Shown here piece after piece: positions 63,486-64,000 of a DNA stretch of 64,000 nt (positions are counted from its first letter, which is position 1; every line of letters begins with the position of its first letter). Source of the stretch: Leptothermofonsia sichuanensis E412 (GTDB taxonomy: Bacteria > Cyanobacteriota > Cyanobacteriia > Leptolyngbyales > Leptolyngbyaceae); assembly GCF_019891175.1 (NCBI RefSeq), contig NZ_CP072600.1, positions 6,262,001-6,326,000 of the forward strand, in the 5' to 3' direction. The position numbers were made by a program, and so were the translations under genes. The notes under the pieces are model-generated. The model was not told where the DNA came from and ran no database searches. It saw nothing but the letters and a program-made list of their open reading frames with translations.

Positions 63486-64000
63486 ATGGGTCGTCGTGGT
63501 CAGTCCATCACACTATCAGTCTCAGAATCAGACAAAGCCCAACTTGAGGCGCTTGCCCTGGAATTTGGGATGACCTGGGGCGATCGCCCGAATATCTCCA
63601 GGCTGGTAGAAGCGATCGCCCGGCGTCAGTTAGTGATTGCCCCCAATCACGATTGGACGAAGGGGCGGGTTCAGGCACTCAACCGTGCTCGGATTGCCTT
63701 AATTGATGCAGGAGAGATTGAGCAGGCAGTGGCGATCGCTCAGTTGCTGCTTGAACGCAGCGAGATCTCCCTTCCCCTGCGAGCCGAACTGGAGCAGTTT
63801 ATTGCCAGACCTGCCCTGCCCTGGCGCATCGAGGTTGAGCGGTACATTCACCGCCAACAACCGTTTCAGTTGTCCTATCAGGATGCTGCCGAACGGGTCT
63901 GGCAATTCACAATTCGCTATGCCGAAATTGTGGTCCATGAAGACCGTCAATATCTGGACTGTTGGTGTGAAGAAACGGAGGGCAATCAGGATATCTCAGA
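63486..64000 (+). CDS. WYL-domain transcriptional regulator of the type I-D locus (3' end outside window)
   Basis: 171 residues visible, open to the window end. Starts MGRRGQSITLSVSESDKAQL, then ALEFGMTWGDRPNISRLVEA (ribbon/helix DNA-binding-like segment) and PFQLSYQDAAERVWQFTIRY before the WYL domain continues. It strongly resembles the divergent regulator next to cas3 of cyanobacterial type I-D loci (Synechocystis Sll7009 type), there a repressor of the adjacent array. Frame is intact so far. The remaining cas genes are absent in this window. Confidence 0.88.
   Translation, partial: MGRRGQSITLSVSESDKAQLEALALEFGMTWGDRPNISRLVEAIARRQLVIAPNHDWTKGRVQALNRARIALIDAGEIEQAVAIAQLLLERSEISLPLRAELEQFIARPALPWRIEVERYIHRQQPFQLSYQDAAERVWQFTIRYAEIVVHEDRQYLDCWCEETEGNQDIS

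Noticed and set aside
1-64000. tRNA or rRNA genes
   Set aside because: No cloverleaf-like sequence with TTCGANTC-type loops or rRNA conserved segments was recognised by eye. A tRNAscan-type search would be decisive.

Overview
The window is a chromosomal segment of a cyanobacterium. The evidence is an apcABC phycobilisome-core operon, a psbA gene for photosystem II D1, many GCGATCGC (HIP1) octamers, and a series of small proteins known mainly from cyanobacteria (DUF3181, UPF0367, DUF2470, ComFB, DUF7219-like). Heptamer tandem repeats and abundant dispersed palindromes point to a filamentous, Leptolyngbya- or Nostoc-like lineage; that placement is inference. No rRNA, tRNA or CRISPR array was found.

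Layout. 1-9 kb: 3' end of a PAS histidine kinase, cobD (cobalamin), apcABC with its own terminator, a phosphopantetheinyl transferase, membrane proteins and a CobT-like protein. 9-15.5 kb: a solute-binding lipoprotein, an exported protein overlapping comFB, an aldo/keto reductase overlapping a bifunctional-nuclease gene, riboflavin synthase and an acetyltransferase. 15.6-21.4 kb: a five-gene minus-strand operon for a BMP-type ABC importer (binding protein, two permeases, double ATPase) ending in an isochorismatase/biuret-hydrolase-like cysteine hydrolase, probably import and hydrolysis of a small nitrogenous compound. 22.5-53 kb: housekeeping and conserved genes, including a peptidoglycan amidase, a NrdG-like radical SAM protein, FKBP, wecB, a YgjP-like protein, a PPOX flavoprotein, orphan ABC ATPases, Rae1/YacP nuclease, Uma2, DUF4230, an oligopeptide-type binding protein, a histidine kinase, DedA, an ABC exporter, a metallophosphoesterase, a glycosyltransferase and a potassium channel. 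53.5-57.9 kb: psbA with a strong terminator, then a large filamentous-haemagglutinin-type secreted protein.

58.1-64 kb is the most unusual part. An IS4-family element (9-bp target duplication) sits inside an IS630-family element, which sits inside an IS66-family element. The IS66 element truncates a type I-D CRISPR helicase gene (cas3) that also carries an IS1-family element with an 8-bp target duplication. Removing each of the two inner insertions on paper restores an open frame. The divergent WYL-domain regulator of the type I-D locus begins intact at the right edge. The two flanks of the IS66 element do not match, and cas3 does not continue on the left, so the rest of the type I-D operon appears to have been deleted or moved.

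The intergenic DNA carries several repeat families: an ~80-bp palindrome with four copies, a CACAGAG-type palindrome with four copies (three between convergent genes), two MITE-like elements of about 95-100 bp, and several short tandem repeats.
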